64,000 nucleotides of DNA. It comes from Streptomyces sp. B3I8. Lineage in GTDB: Bacteria > Actinomycetota > Actinomycetes > Streptomycetales > Streptomycetaceae. Both the position numbers and the translations under genes were made by a program. Under the pieces are notes generated by a model. That model worked only from the letters and a program-made list of their open reading frames with translations. It searched no databases and was not told where the DNA came from. The stretch covers positions 62,001 through 126,000 of the forward strand of contig NZ_JAUSYN010000001.1 in NCBI RefSeq assembly GCF_030816915.1, read 5' to 3'. This document shows, in pieces, positions 16,754 to 26,541 of the stretch; within the stretch, counting starts at the first letter, position 1; every line of letters begins with the position of its first letter.

Positions 16754-17839
16754 TCAGCCGTCCAGACCGGGTTCGAGCACGACCTTGCCCCGGGCAGCGC
16801 CCGCGGCGAGCCCGAACGCCTCGTCCGCCCCCGCGAGGCCGAAGCGGTCGCTGACGATGCGCTCCGGCCTGACGCCCCAGCGCACCAGGTTGCGTGCCAG
16901 TTCCGCCATGACCGGCACCGAGGTGACCCAGGAGGCGTAGAGCGTGACCTGCTTGTGCAGGAGGGCGTCGGAGACCTCGGTCTCCAGCGTCCCGCCCTCG
17001 CCGACCAGTGAGATCCGTCCCCATTCGGCGATGTGCCCGATGGCGGTGGACCTGCCGGGGCGGGTGCCCGAGCAGTCGATCGCGGTCGAGGCCCCCCGCC
17101 CGCCGGTGAGCGCCGCCACGGTGTCGGCCGCCTCTTCCGGGGTGACCGTAGCGTCGAAGACGTCCAGTCCGTCCGCCCAGGCGCGGCGCTCGGGCGAGAC
17201 CTCCACCCCGATGACCCGCCGCGCGCCACGCCCCCGGCCGGTCATCGCCGCGGCCAGGCCCACCGGGCCGAGGCCGACGACGAGCAGGTCGTCGTCGCCG
17301 TTCACGCCGATCCGCCGGATGCCCTCGTAGGCCGTGCCGAAGCCGCAGGCGATGAGTGCCCCGTCGACGAAGTTCAGCTCGTCGGGCAGCGGCACCAGGG
17401 TGTGCTCGTCGGCGAGCAGGTAGTCGGCCGCTCCGCCGTCCCGCTGCCAGCCGTAGGCCGCGCGGGAGGGGTCGGCGCAGCTGATCTGGTAGCCGCGTGC
17501 GCAGTTGTCGCAGAGTCCGCATCCGGCGATGTGGTAGACCAGCACCCGGTCGCCCGCCCGGTACCGCCGCACGCCGGGGCCCGTCGAGACGACGGTGCCG
17601 CTGGGCTCGTGACCGGCGACGACGCCCCGGTAGGCGGGACCGTCCACCCCGCGGTGGCTCTTGTGCTCACGGTAGATGTAGCCGATGTCGCTGCCGCAAA
17701 TACCGGCCGCGCCCACCCGCAGCAGTACCTGTCCCGGGCCGGGCACGGGCACGGGCAGCTCCCGCACCTCGGCGGTGCTGTTGCCCGGCAGGTACACGCC
17801 GCGCATGGTGGCGGGCAGCGGGGCGGTGGTGTCGCTCAT
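16754..17839 (-). CDS. zinc-dependent MDR-family sugar/polyol dehydrogenase
   Basis: 361 residues with the medium-chain dehydrogenase layout. Catalytic zinc site in CGSD and GHE, a structural four-Cys lobe (CGLCDNCARGYQISC) and a Rossmann motif (VVGLGPVGLAAAM). It should oxidise a sugar, polyol or sugar acid with NAD(P). Lies between the ABC importer and the DUF4380 gene on the same strand. It could feed the dehydratase route from an alternative substrate. ATG start; upstream AAGGACACCCC is a fair ribosome site. Confidence 0.85.
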   Translation of the reverse strand: MSDTTAPLPATMRGVYLPGNSTAEVRELPVPVPGPGQVLLRVGAAGICGSDIGYIYREHKSHRGVDGPAYRGVVAGHEPSGTVVSTGPGVRRYRAGDRVLVYHIAGCGLCDNCARGYQISCADPSRAAYGWQRDGGAADYLLADEHTLVPLPDELNFVDGALIACGFGTAYEGIRRIGVNGDDDLLVVGLGPVGLAAAMTGRGRGARRVIGVEVSPERRAWADGLDVFDATVTPEEAADTVAALTGGRGASTAIDCSGTRPGRSTAIGHIAEWGRISLVGEGGTLETEVSDALLHKQVTLYASWVTSVPVMAELARNLVRWGVRPERIVSDRFGLAGADEAFGLAAGAARGKVVLEPGLDG

Positions 17840-17881
17840 GGGGTGTCCTTCGTGTGGGTCGAGCGGGTCAGGGCGGACGGG

Positions 17882-18916
17882 TCACGTGGTGCGTGTCGTG
17901 AGGCTCTTGCGGGAGATGACGACGTTGATGAGTACGGCACCGACGATGATCAGGCCGCGCACGACGTCCTGGAGGAAGGAGTTGACTCCCAGCAGAACCA
18001 GCCCGTTGGCGATCACCGAGATGAACACGACGCCCAGCATCGTCCCGACCAGGCTTCCCCGGCCTCCGGCGAGAGCGGTGCCGCCGATGACGACGGCGGC
18101 GATCACGTCGAACTCCAGGCCCGCTGCCGCGCCGCCGTTGCCCGAGCCCAGCCGGGCCGCCATCAGGATGCCGGTGAGAGCGGCGAGCACTCCCGTCGTG
18201 GCGAAGAGCACCACGCGCACCCGGCTGATCCGGATGCCCGCCAGCCGTGCGGCGGCTGCGTTGCCGCCCACCGCGTAGACCGACCGCCCGTAGGCCGTCC
18301 GGCGGGCGACGTACCAGAACGCCAGGAACAGCAGCACCAGAACGATCGCCGGGGTGGGGACGCCCAGGATCTTGCCGCCGAGCGCCTCCATGAATCCGCC
18401 ACCAGGGGTGGCGACGGGGAGCGCGTTGGTGCTGTAGAGGGCCAAGCCGCCCAGCGCGCTCCAGAGTCCGAGCGTCGCGATGAAGGACGGCACCCCGAAC
18501 CGGGCGCGCAGCCAGCCGGCCGCCGACCCCCAGAGCGCACCGGCGATCAGGGTGAGCAGCAGCGCGATCGGCAGCCCGAAGTCCCATTCGGAGGCGGCCT
18601 TGGCGAAGAGCACCGAGGCGAAGGCCACGGCCGGGCCGATACTGATGTCGATCTCCCCGGCGATGATCACCAGGGTGACGCCGAGGGCGGGTATGCCGAC
18701 GGTCGCGGCGTCCCGCAGGATGCCGAGCTGGTTGTCGGCGCTGAGGAATCCGCCCGCGATGACGCCAAGCACGATGTACAGCACCACGACGGCGGAGAGC
18801 AGACCGAGTTCGTTCAGGTGGCGCAGCCTGCGGAAGCGGACGGCGCCTGCCGGTGATGACGTGGGGCCGGACGGCTTGTCGGACACAAGGGTCGAGGACA
18901 TGGTTGTCTGCCTCAC
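17882..18916 (-). CDS. ABC sugar transporter permease (RbsC-like)
   Basis: A 344-residue polytopic membrane protein with about ten hydrophobic segments and the family motif [18 protein letters not shown] near residue 275. It forms the channel of a CUT2-type (ribose/galactose class) importer with the ATPase and lipoprotein encoded upstream. ATG start overlaps the ATPase stop (ATGA). Confidence 0.9.
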   Translation of the reverse strand: MRQTTMSSTLVSDKPSGPTSSPAGAVRFRRLRHLNELGLLSAVVVLYIVLGVIAGGFLSADNQLGILRDAATVGIPALGVTLVIIAGEIDISIGPAVAFASVLFAKAASEWDFGLPIALLLTLIAGALWGSAAGWLRARFGVPSFIATLGLWSALGGLALYSTNALPVATPGGGFMEALGGKILGVPTPAIVLVLLFLAFWYVARRTAYGRSVYAVGGNAAAARLAGIRISRVRVVLFATTGVLAALTGILMAARLGSGNGGAAAGLEFDVIAAVVIGGTALAGGRGSLVGTMLGVVFISVIANGLVLLGVNSFLQDVVRGLIIVGAVLINVVISRKSLTTRTT

Positions 18917-20448
18917 ACTTCCACGGCCATGGTGGCGGCCATGATGTCGTCGAGAGTGATGTCGGGTGCGAGGAACTCGCGGGTGAACCGGCCGTTCTGC
19001 AGCGTCAGGACCCGGTCGCAGACGAGCGGCAGTTCCTCCAGCTCGCCGGAGACGAAGACCACGGCGGCGCCTTCGTCGGCCAGGGACCGGATCAGCCGGT
19101 AGATCTGCTGCTTGGCCTCGACGTCCACACCTCGGGTGGGTTCGTCCAGAAGCAGCACCCGGCTGCGGGCGTGCAGCCAGCGGCCGATGACGGCCTTCTG
19201 CTGGTTGCCGCCGCTGAGGTTGACGATGGGGGTGTCCAGGCCCGGGGTCTTGACCGCGAGCCGGCGCACCAGCTCGTCACCGCCCTCAGCGGCCCGGCGG
19301 GGGGAGAGACCGACCCGGCCGCTGATCCCGGCGAACCAGGCCATCGTCATGTTCTCGCCGACGCCCAGCAGCGGGACGATGCCCTCGCCCTTGCGGTCCT
19401 CGGGGGTCATGCCCACCCCGAGCCGCTTCATCTCGGCCGCGGAGGGACGCGCGACCGGCCGCCCCTCGAAGGCGACCGTGCGCTCGGCCTCGGGCTCGAA
19501 CCCGGCGACCGAGCGCAGTAGTTCGCTGCGTCCGGACCCCAGAAGCCCGCCGATGCCCAGCACTTCACCGGCGTACAGGTCGAAGCCGATGTCCTCCAGC
19601 TTCGGCGCCAGCGTCAGGCCCCGCACGGACAGCAGCGGGGCACCGGAGCGGTTCACCGTGCGTGGCGCGAACGGCTCCTGCTCACGGGCGGCCTGGCCGA
19701 GCATGAGGGCGACGATCTGTGTGGTGGTCGCCTCCTGGACGTCCACGGTGTCCACCACTCTGCCGTCCCGGACGACGGTCACGCTCCGCGCCACCTGCCG
19801 GATCTCGTCCAGCCGGTGGCTCACGTAGATCACCGCGACACCGGATGCGGAGATACGGCCGACCGCCTCCAGGACGGTGCGCGCCTCACCGGCGGCCAGC
19901 GCGCTGGTCGGCTCGTCGAGGATCAGCAGCCGAGGCCGGCGGCGTACCGCGCGGGCGATCTCGACGAGCTGCTGCTCGGCCAGCGAGAGGGAGCCGACCG
20001 TGGCCTCGGGACTGACCCGTACGTCCAGTTCGGCCAGCACCTCGGCGGCCTCGCGGCGCATGCGGGGGAAGTCCACCCCGGACAGGCCACTGCGGGGCCA
20101 CTCGCCGAGGAACAGGTTCTCGGCGACCGTCATTTCCGGTACCAGGCTCAGTTCCTGGTGGACGGTGGCTGCACCCAGCTCGGCCGCCCGGCGCACCCCG
20201 CCGTGCCCCAGGGTCTCACCGCCGATGCGTACCTCACCGCTGTCGGGGACCTCAACACCGGACAGCATCCGGATGAGCGTGGACTTGCCCGCCCCGTTGC
20301 GTCCGAGGAGGGCGCGGACCTCACCGGGTTCGATCCGGAAGTCGACGTCGGACAGCGCGCGGACACCCGGGTACTGCTTGTTCAGGCCGCTCGCCTCGGC
20401 AGCCGGCACGGGGGCGGGCCGGCCGGGCGGCGGTGAGGGGGTCGTCAT
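18913..20448 (-). CDS. ABC sugar transporter ATP-binding protein (two domains)
   Basis: 511 residues with the tandem ABC layout of CUT2 importers. First domain: GRNGAGKST, signature [25 protein letters not shown]. Second domain: a degenerate Walker A ([10 protein letters not shown]), normal signature [15 protein letters not shown] and [12 protein letters not shown], as usual in RbsA/MglA. Couples ATP hydrolysis to import through the permease whose gene it overlaps. Confidence 0.92.
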   Translation of the reverse strand: MTTPSPPPGRPAPVPAAEASGLNKQYPGVRALSDVDFRIEPGEVRALLGRNGAGKSTLIRMLSGVEVPDSGEVRIGGETLGHGGVRRAAELGAATVHQELSLVPEMTVAENLFLGEWPRSGLSGVDFPRMRREAAEVLAELDVRVSPEATVGSLSLAEQQLVEIARAVRRRPRLLILDEPTSALAAGEARTVLEAVGRISASGVAVIYVSHRLDEIRQVARSVTVVRDGRVVDTVDVQEATTTQIVALMLGQAAREQEPFAPRTVNRSGAPLLSVRGLTLAPKLEDIGFDLYAGEVLGIGGLLGSGRSELLRSVAGFEPEAERTVAFEGRPVARPSAAEMKRLGVGMTPEDRKGEGIVPLLGVGENMTMAWFAGISGRVGLSPRRAAEGGDELVRRLAVKTPGLDTPIVNLSGGNQQKAVIGRWLHARSRVLLLDEPTRGVDVEAKQQIYRLIRSLADEGAAVVFVSGELEELPLVCDRVLTLQNGRFTREFLAPDITLDDIMAATMAVEV

Positions 20449-20527
20449 ACTCGCTCCAGGGGAACCGGAGGGACGGGAAAGGGTCCGGAAGGGGTCCTGA
20501 CGGCGTCGGCCGCGGACCCGGCGGCCG

Positions 20528-21526
20528 TCACGGCAGGCCGTCCGGGTGGGTGGTCAGCCACTCGCGGGCGTCCTCGGGGGTGGAGTAGAGCCTCACCGGG
20601 GCCGGCACGATGGGGCTGTCCAGCTTCTCGCCGTCGATGACCTTCGCGGTGGTGCGCGCGGCCAGCTCACCGACCTCGATCCCGGAGATGTCCACATCGG
20701 CCCTGAGTACCCGGTGGTCGGCCAGCTCCCGGGCCAGGTCGGCCGTCATGTCGCTGCCGAAGACCACCGTCCGGCCGACGAGGCCGCGCTGGCGCACGAC
20801 GCGCACAGCGCCCATCGTGCTGCCGCCCGACTCTCCGTAGAAGGCGTCGACCCGAGGCTGCGCACTCAGGATGCGGTCGGCGACCTCGAGGGCCTGGTCG
20901 ATCGTGGTGCCCTGCTGGTTGGTGACGATCCGCGCCGCGGGCAGCTCGGCGAACAGCGCCTTCTCGAAGCCCAGCCGGCGCTGGATGCACACCTCGACCG
21001 TCTCGCAGTTGAGTACGGCGATGTGGGGATCGTCGATGCCTTCGGACTTGAAGTACTTGGCGGCCTCCGCCCCGGCCAGCTCCCCGAACTTCAGGGGATC
21101 GCCCAGCACCCAGGCGCTCACGTACTTCCGCGTCGCCTCCTCGGTCAGGCAGGTGTTGTAGCAGACGACCTTGACGCCGCTCTCGTGCGCCAGGCGCACG
21201 GCGGGGACGGACGCCGTGGTGGAGACGGGCGAGAGCACCAGGGCCTTCACCCCCGCGGCGCTGACGGTGTCGACGAAGGTGCTCTCCCTGGAGGCGTCGC
21301 CCTGGGCGTTCAGCTCCAGCAGCTGCACCTCATCCCCGAGGCTGCTGACCGAGTCCTGCATGCCTTTACGGACACCGGCGTAGAAGCCCTGTGCGTCCAT
21401 GTAGACCAGCCCGACCCGGCCCCCGTCCCCGGCCCGCGGTATGCACCCGGTCAGCGCGACCATCGTCAGCGCAAGACCGAGGCACACGACGACCGCGGTG
21501 CGACGCCGCTCCCTGCCGTTCCTCAT
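20528..21526 (-). CDS. sugar-binding lipoprotein of the ABC importer
   Basis: A 332-residue exported substrate-binding protein (Peripla_BP_4 type). N-terminal signal with basic RNGRERRR, hydrophobic stretch and lipobox LTGC, so it should be lipid-anchored outside the membrane. Body motifs: [20 protein letters not shown], and an N-Q-G-T-T-I-D-Q-A segment. ATG 21526 has GGAG 7 nt upstream and places the signal correctly; the ATG at 21550 does not. First gene of the importer unit. Confidence 0.9.
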   Translation of the reverse strand: MRNGRERRRTAVVVCLGLALTMVALTGCIPRAGDGGRVGLVYMDAQGFYAGVRKGMQDSVSSLGDEVQLLELNAQGDASRESTFVDTVSAAGVKALVLSPVSTTASVPAVRLAHESGVKVVCYNTCLTEEATRKYVSAWVLGDPLKFGELAGAEAAKYFKSEGIDDPHIAVLNCETVEVCIQRRLGFEKALFAELPAARIVTNQQGTTIDQALEVADRILSAQPRVDAFYGESGGSTMGAVRVVRQRGLVGRTVVFGSDMTADLARELADHRVLRADVDISGIEVGELAARTTAKVIDGEKLDSPIVPAPVRLYSTPEDAREWLTTHPDGLP

Positions 21527-21633
21527 GACATCACTCCGAATCACGTGCAAAAGCTACGCACGACCACATTCAGCGCGGATCGGCGCCGCGGCGTGTGCTC
21601 CGAGTATGAAAGAGACACCCGAGCAAGGTCAAG

Positions 21634-21655
21634 ATTAATTGCTAATTAATGAATT
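21634..21655. promoter_or_regulatory. putative GntR operator/promoter of the importer unit
   Basis: AT-rich island containing the perfect 7-bp inverted repeat attaatt-gct-aattaat (21634-21650) and, overlapping it, aattaatgaatt (21644-21655). The latter is one base different from the motif before gntR. About 120 bp upstream of the lipoprotein start. Confidence 0.5.
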
Positions 21656-21659
21656 GATC

Positions 21660-22506
21660 GTGATCGGCGCCCATGTTGCCGGGCGGTGACGCCTCCGGAG
21701 AGCCATACGGGCATCGCGAGGCAGCGTGCCGGCGGAGCGAAGCAGCGTGCCGGCGGAGCGAGGCGGCCCTCTCGGGGACCGGGGAGACCGCCGAACACGG
21801 GCCGGGACCCGCACGTACGCCGCCCTGGCGCGGCGCCCGAGCGGCCAGAGCGGCAAAGCAGCAGATCGAACCGCGCTCCGGAAGCCGGCGGACCCTCGTA
21901 CGGTCGGCGCGGCCCTGGGGGGTGGTGGCCGCTGCCGCGCGGCCCAGCCATACGTTCGGGCGGCACTTCGGCAGCCGCACGACAGGCGCCGCCCCCGCTT
22001 CCTGCCCGCCCGCTGGAAGCGCAACCAGAAAACCGCCCCGGGGTCCGCGACGACGCCAGGTCCGACGAACTGCGTGCGCTGCCCGCCCGGTACGGGGAAG
22101 GAACTCGCCTGAGCCGGCCGGCGGCGCATACCGGCCGGCTGTCACGCCCCCCCTCGCTCAAGCACTCAGGCGCAGATGCCGGAGCACGGAAGGAGCACCG
22201 CCCCGGTCAGTAGCCGACGTCGAGGAGTCGATGCCGGTGAAGTCCACCAGCAGTCCGTGCGCGCCGTCCGCGGTCCTTGAAGCAGATCTCCTGGAGTCCT
22301 TTTGGCCACGATGTCCTGGAGCTGCTGCTCGGCGGCGCCGGCGCGGTCTCCGGCTCGCCCATCCCGTCCGGGCTGACCCCCACCACCCCGTCCCCCGGTT
22401 CCCTGACAGGCTGCTCACCAGGGAACCGGGCCGTGCTCGTCGAATCGGAAGACCTCACCCAGTGCGTCGCCTGCTGGTGACTACCTCATTGTGTCAGGAC
22501 CTCTTA
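21660..22506. other. no recognisable gene; short tandem repeat
   Basis: Open frames exist on both strands, but none gives a recognisable domain or a clear ribosome site. A 21-bp unit (gcagcgtgccggcggagcga plus one base) is repeated twice in tandem at 21721-21762. The stretch at 22240-22480 has some coding character on either strand but nothing I can name. It ends at the IS5 element insertion site. Confidence 0.4.
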
Positions 22507-23371
22507 GACCGTGTCCTACGTGGTGCTGGCTCGTTGGGCTCGTCATGGGGCGGGGTAAGTGGAGTTGGATTGTTCCGGACGGGCTGTGGGAGATCGCGGA
22601 GCCGCTGAACCCGCCGTCGAAGGCGCGGCCGCAGGGCGGCGGGACGCAGGACACGCCTGATGAGACGCTGTTCGCGGCGATCATCTACGTGCTGGTGTCC
22701 GGGTGCGCCTGGCGGGCGCTGCCCCCGTGCTTCGGGATATCGAAGTCCACAGCCCACCGCAGGTTCCTGATCTGGTCCAGAGCTGGCGTCTGGGGACGGT
22801 TGCACGAGGAGATCCTGCACCGCCTGGACGATGCCAGCCTGCTCGACCTGTCCCGTGCCGTTCTCGATTCCGCCCACGTGAGGGCTAAAAAAGGGGCGAA
22901 CTCACAGGTCCGAGCCCCGTGGACCGGGGCAAGCCGGGTTCCAAGATGCACATCCTGTCCGACGCGAACGGACTGCCCCTCCTCGTCGGCCTCTCCGCCG
23001 CGAACACCCACGACAGCCTCGCGCTGAAACCCATGGTCGCCGGTCACCAAACGAGACACGACCCCCACCGCGGCCGCTACTTCAAGCCCCAGCGCCTGCA
23101 CGCCGACAAGGCATACGACGTACCTCACCTGAGGAAATGGCTCTGGGGCAAACACATCGGCGTGCGCATCGCCCGCAAGGGAGTCGAGTCCAGCGAACGG
23201 TTAGGCCGCCGCAGATGGGTCATCGAGCGGACCATGTCCTGGCTGACCGGCTACCGCCGACTCAACCACCGCTACGAACGCCACCCCCGCAACTACCTGG
23301 CCTTCCTCGGCCTCGCAGCCGCCCTCTGCTGCTACAAGCGACTCGCTCGACACACCACGTAGGACACGATC
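22507..23371 (+). mobile_element. intact IS5-family element with TTA target duplication
   Basis: An 865-bp element bounded by inverted repeats: gaccgtgtcctacgtggtg at 22507-22525 and caccacgtaggacacgatc at 23353-23371 (18 of 19 match). It is flanked by TTA on both sides (22504-22506 and 23372-23374), a 3-bp target duplication typical of IS427-like IS5 elements. Complete and probably recent. Confidence 0.9.
22545..23362 (+). CDS. IS5-family (IS427-like) transposase, -1 frameshift product
   Basis: Two overlapping frames make one DDE transposase of about 272 residues. The first (22545-23027) carries the DUF4096-type N-terminal part (CAWRALPPCFGISKSTAHRRF) and Asp in LDSAHVRAKK. The second, in the -1 frame, carries ADKAYD and Glu in VIERTMSW. 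The switch is at the six-A run 22887-22892 followed by GGGG, which rejoins KK to RGELTG as in intact relatives. Programmed -1 frameshifting is the family norm, so the gene is probably functional. One TTA codon occurs near the C-terminus. Confidence 0.85.
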
Positions 23372-23438
23372 TTAGACACTCCCTACCCATCAGCAGGCAC
23401 AGAGCACGAAACGGTCCGCCAACTCCGTTGGCGGACCG

Positions 23439-24263
23439 TCATGAAAGGCCGAGGTTAGGGGACAGGGGTGTTGCATCGGTCACCGGCGTGTACACCACCA
23501 GGCCCGTCCCTGGGTGGGCGTCGATGTTGAACGATGTGTACTGCATGGTTGTCTCTGATCCGTCGGGCATGAGGATGGTCTTCGTTCCCTCCCCCAGGTG
23601 TCCGACTTCGTTGCGTCGCCATATTTCGTCGAAATCCGGCGAGGTGGTACGCAGGTCATGGATCAGCGTCTGCACCCGCGGGGAGCGTTCTTCCCAGCGG
23701 ACCAGTTCGGAACGGAACGTCGCAACGGCCAGCTTCGCCTCGGTGGGCCAGTCCCGGATTCGCCTGCGGGACTCGGAATGCGTGAACAGGATGCGGAGCA
23801 CGTTGCGTTCCGCGGCGGGCAGTGCCGCGTAATCCGTCAGAACGCGTGCTGCGGCGGCGTTCCATTCGAGGATGTCCCATGACGGGGACTTCAGATACGC
23901 AGGGCAGGGTTCCAGCGCGTCGAGCACCACACGCAGCTTGCGTCTCTCGGCAGGGCTCAGTTCCTGGTGGGAGGCGCCGATTGTGCCGTAGGCGAGCAGG
24001 AAGGCGTGTTCCCGCTCCTTCGGCTTCAGTCGCAGGGCCTCGCAGATCGCTTCCAGGACGTGGATCGACGGGCGTCCGCCCCGCCCTTGCTCCAGTCGCG
24101 AATACCACTCCACGCTGATGTTGGCGGTGACCGCGACCTCAGCTCTCCGCATTCCGGGCGTGCGTCGTGTGGACGACGCTCGCCCGGAATGCGGGTCGAT
24201 CTGCAACCGCTCACGGCATGCGCGCAGGAACGTGCCCAGTTCGTCCGTATTCTCGTGCGTCAG
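23439..24263 (-). CDS. MmyB-type XRE regulator (likely CTG start)
   Basis: 274 residues: HTH at about 10-85 (RRTPGMRRAEVAV, ISVEWYSRLEQGRGG) and the MmyB-like ligand domain (SWDILEWNAAAARVL, AERNVLRILFTH). The nearest conventional start, TTG 24206, would delete helix 1 of the HTH. The frame upstream encodes TDELGTFLRACRERLQ, which is clearly native. The only start before the next in-frame stop is CTG 24263, with GGAG 7 nt upstream. Such regulators usually control the adjacent oxidoreductase or hydrolase; here it is the last gene of that operon, 29 nt after the hydrolase stop. Confidence 0.8.
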   Translation of the reverse strand: MTHENTDELGTFLRACRERLQIDPHSGRASSTRRTPGMRRAEVAVTANISVEWYSRLEQGRGGRPSIHVLEAICEALRLKPKEREHAFLLAYGTIGASHQELSPAERRKLRVVLDALEPCPAYLKSPSWDILEWNAAAARVLTDYAALPAAERNVLRILFTHSESRRRIRDWPTEAKLAVATFRSELVRWEERSPRVQTLIHDLRTTSPDFDEIWRRNEVGHLGEGTKTILMPDGSETTMQYTSFNIDAHPGTGLVVYTPVTDATPLSPNLGLS

Positions 24264-24292
24264 GGCCGGTCTCCATTACAACTGATAGCTGG

Positions 24293-25222
24293 TTACAGTT
24301 GGGTCCTCATGTGCGCGTGCAGCCAGTCAAGGACGGGCTGCGGGCGGCGCTGGAACTCAAGATAACCGTCCCACCGTCGGCGTGTGTCCTCGACCCACTG
24401 CAGCTCCTTGTCGCTGGTATCGAGCATGGCAAACGCGGTCTCGATGTCGTGCGGCTCGGTCAGGGAGTCCTGGCGGACAGCGTACAGATAGGTGGGAACA
24501 CTGACGTATTGCGCCCAGCTCGTATCGGGGCGAGCCGCGAAGGGGAGGGACGTTCCCAGCATGACGCGGTGATCCAGCTCGGGAAGGTGTTGTTTCCCGA
24601 GGCCGAGGATCTCCAGCAGGCGTCCCATGATGACCAGGTCGGAGACCGGCTGACAGGCGACGAGACAGCAGACTTCGTCAAAATCCTCCGGTGCTTGCCG
24701 CATGGCCGCGAACGTGGCGTTCGCACCGAGGCAGCGACTGAAGAGGGCCACTCGCATCGACGCCGTGTCCGCCCGGGCGCGAAGGTATCGCAGGGAGCCC
24801 ACCACATCACGCGCCTCGAACAGTCCGCTGGTCACCGCGCCCCCGTTGGCGGCACCGCTCAAACCGAAGTTGCGCAGGTCGTACGTGAGTACGTTGTATC
24901 CGGCCTCGTGCAGGATGGCGTAGTCGGGCAGGAAATCGACTTCCATTCCATTGCCGCTGGGACCCCAGATCGACTGCCACGGCTCCAGGTGGGTCGGCTG
25001 ACCGGCACGGCTGAAACCCATGGGATGGTTCAGGACGACGACGTCATCGCTGTCAGCCGGAATGAACCATCCTTCGAGGGGGACCCCGTCTAGGGACGGG
25101 AAGGTGACGCTCTCGTAGTCGAGGCCGACGTGCGAGGGATCCCTCGCCACAGGGGAACGCAGCGGATTGACGAAAGAGCGGGCCACGTTGTCGAGGATCT
25201 CGTCAGCGTTCAGGCTGCTCAT
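24293..25222 (-). CDS. alpha/beta hydrolase with Cys at the nucleophile elbow
   Basis: 309 residues, cytoplasmic. Oxyanion region LNHPMGFSRAGQ near residue 63, then the nucleophile elbow LFSRCLGANATF with Cys where serine hydrolases have Ser, as in dienelactone-hydrolase-like enzymes. Later acidic and His segments (HDIETAF) fit a triad. Substrate unknown. ATG overlaps the upstream SnoaL-like stop (ATGA), so the pair is co-translated. Confidence 0.75.
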   Translation of the reverse strand: MSSLNADEILDNVARSFVNPLRSPVARDPSHVGLDYESVTFPSLDGVPLEGWFIPADSDDVVVLNHPMGFSRAGQPTHLEPWQSIWGPSGNGMEVDFLPDYAILHEAGYNVLTYDLRNFGLSGAANGGAVTSGLFEARDVVGSLRYLRARADTASMRVALFSRCLGANATFAAMRQAPEDFDEVCCLVACQPVSDLVIMGRLLEILGLGKQHLPELDHRVMLGTSLPFAARPDTSWAQYVSVPTYLYAVRQDSLTEPHDIETAFAMLDTSDKELQWVEDTRRRWDGYLEFQRRPQPVLDWLHAHMRTQL

Positions 25223-25683
25223 CGGCCAGCCCCTGCGGGGGTCAGGTCCTTCAAGGCCTTGTCGGTGGCGAAGTCGATGGGCCATGAAACGTGATCGTGA
25301 ATCATCAGCCATTCTCCCTCGATACGCTGGAAGCAGTTGGTCGTGCGCACCCACGAGTCCATGTGATGCCCGAACATCGTTCCGGCCAGCCGGACGGCGC
25401 ATCGCGCGATCGCGAGGTCGGCCTGCGCATAGACACGAAGGTCGGCCAGTTGCAGCTCTATCGGGCCGTCGAACGACTCGTAGAAGTTCACCCAGTTATT
25501 CCGCCACATCTCGCCCCCTTCGAACTGGAAGGGGGGCATCAAGTCGAATGCGGTGAAGCCCTCGGGCGCGTAGAACGACATGATGGAATCGACGTCCTTC
25601 GATTCGAAAGCTTCCTTCCAGTCCTGCATCCGCGTACGGATTTCCTCATCGAGGGAGGAAGGGGCGGTGCTGTTGACCTTCAT
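25219..25683 (-). CDS. SnoaL-like (NTF2-fold) protein
   Basis: 154 residues matching the SnoaL_3/YybH group (WKEAFESKDVDSIMSFYAPEG; C-terminal EWLMIHDHVSWPIDF). These small barrels bind or convert hydrophobic ligands. ATG has AGGAG 9 nt upstream. First gene of a three-gene operon with the hydrolase and the MmyB regulator; together they look like a small ligand-responsive catabolic or detoxification unit. Confidence 0.75.
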   Translation of the reverse strand: MKVNSTAPSSLDEEIRTRMQDWKEAFESKDVDSIMSFYAPEGFTAFDLMPPFQFEGGEMWRNNWVNFYESFDGPIELQLADLRVYAQADLAIARCAVRLAGTMFGHHMDSWVRTTNCFQRIEGEWLMIHDHVSWPIDFATDKALKDLTPAGAGR

Positions 25684-25689
25684 CGGATT

Positions 25690-26226
25690 TATCTCCTGTG
25701 TCGCGTCCCGTTGAATCTGCGTCCAGTCTCGGCCGGGGTAGGGATCAGAGCCAGTCCGAGATCATGGTGGTATGTGCAGTGCCCCCCTGGCTGATGCCGT
25801 CGGGCCGGCCCGACGGCATCGGCATCGGCCGCGGCCGGCAGCTCAGCGCGCGTACCGCGCCCGACTTCCTGAAGTCCATCGGCTTCGACATCGACGAGGT
25901 CAGTGGATGATCGAAGGCAAGGGATTGCTTGCCGGGTGACACCAAGGTCCCCGACAGCCACTCAGCAGTTCGATCGCCCAGCCGGATCGGACCGGCCACG
26001 GACGAAGTGGCGGGCGGGTAAGGGGTGGCGTGCAGCGGGTAGTACACGTGCACGGCACTGCGCTTCACGCAAGGCCGTCAGCGCCGGGCGGGACCACCCG
26101 CCTGCAGGAGCATCGCGGGCGGGGGCGGTCGTGGCAGTTGAGTGGGAGCGCCGGCCTCGATCCTCCCGCTCGAATGCCGGTTGTCCGCTACGACAGCTCC
26201 GGGTTGCGAGGTGGTGTTGCGCTTGC
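25690..26226. other. no recognisable gene
   Basis: Frames on both strands are short and lack domains. A plus-strand frame ending at 25910 (TAPDFLKSIGFDIDEVSG) has some coding character and may be the tail of a lost gene. Confidence 0.3.
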
Positions 26227-26541
26227 AGACGGAGGCTAGACGAGCATCAAGGTGAGCACGGCCGCGCGCGACCGGCTCGCGCAGCTGGCCGCGGAGCACG
26301 GCACCACCATCCGCCACCTGGTCGAGGAGCTCGCACAGAGCACGCCGACGTAGGCGGAGTACGCGGAGCGGGCCGAGCTGGCCCGCGCCGAGCTCGCCTC
26401 CGCCCTCGGCAGCGCGCCGAGCCCGGAGGCCGAGGCGAAGGCCCGCGCGCTGCTGGAGCGCCCGGGCGCCTCCTCCCACGGCCCGCGGGCGGCCGCGTAG
26501 TGGCGGGGATCGCGGTCGTCCTGGACCACACGACCGCGGTC
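26227..26541 (+). pseudogene. decayed ribbon-helix-helix antitoxin plus toxin start
   Basis: Nearly identical to the intact antitoxin/toxin pair at 33486-34159. This copy lacks the ATG, has a CAG-to-TAG change in the middle of the antitoxin (acgtaggcg), and lacks the operator upstream. The toxin frame begins at 26500 with GIAVVLDHTTA but is cut at about 26541, where it fuses in frame to an IS5-family transposase. Confidence 0.7.

Noticed and set aside
21673..22608. Several 160-310-codon frames between the importer and the IS5 element
   Set aside because: Overlapping frames on both strands of equal quality, no domain, no ribosome site; the tandem 21-bp repeat explains part of the openness.
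22887..22893. Treating the 22.5-23.4 kb IS5 transposase as a pseudogene because of two frames
   Set aside because: The frames join by -1 at an A-run in the expected place, ends and target duplication are intact, and this family uses programmed frameshifting.
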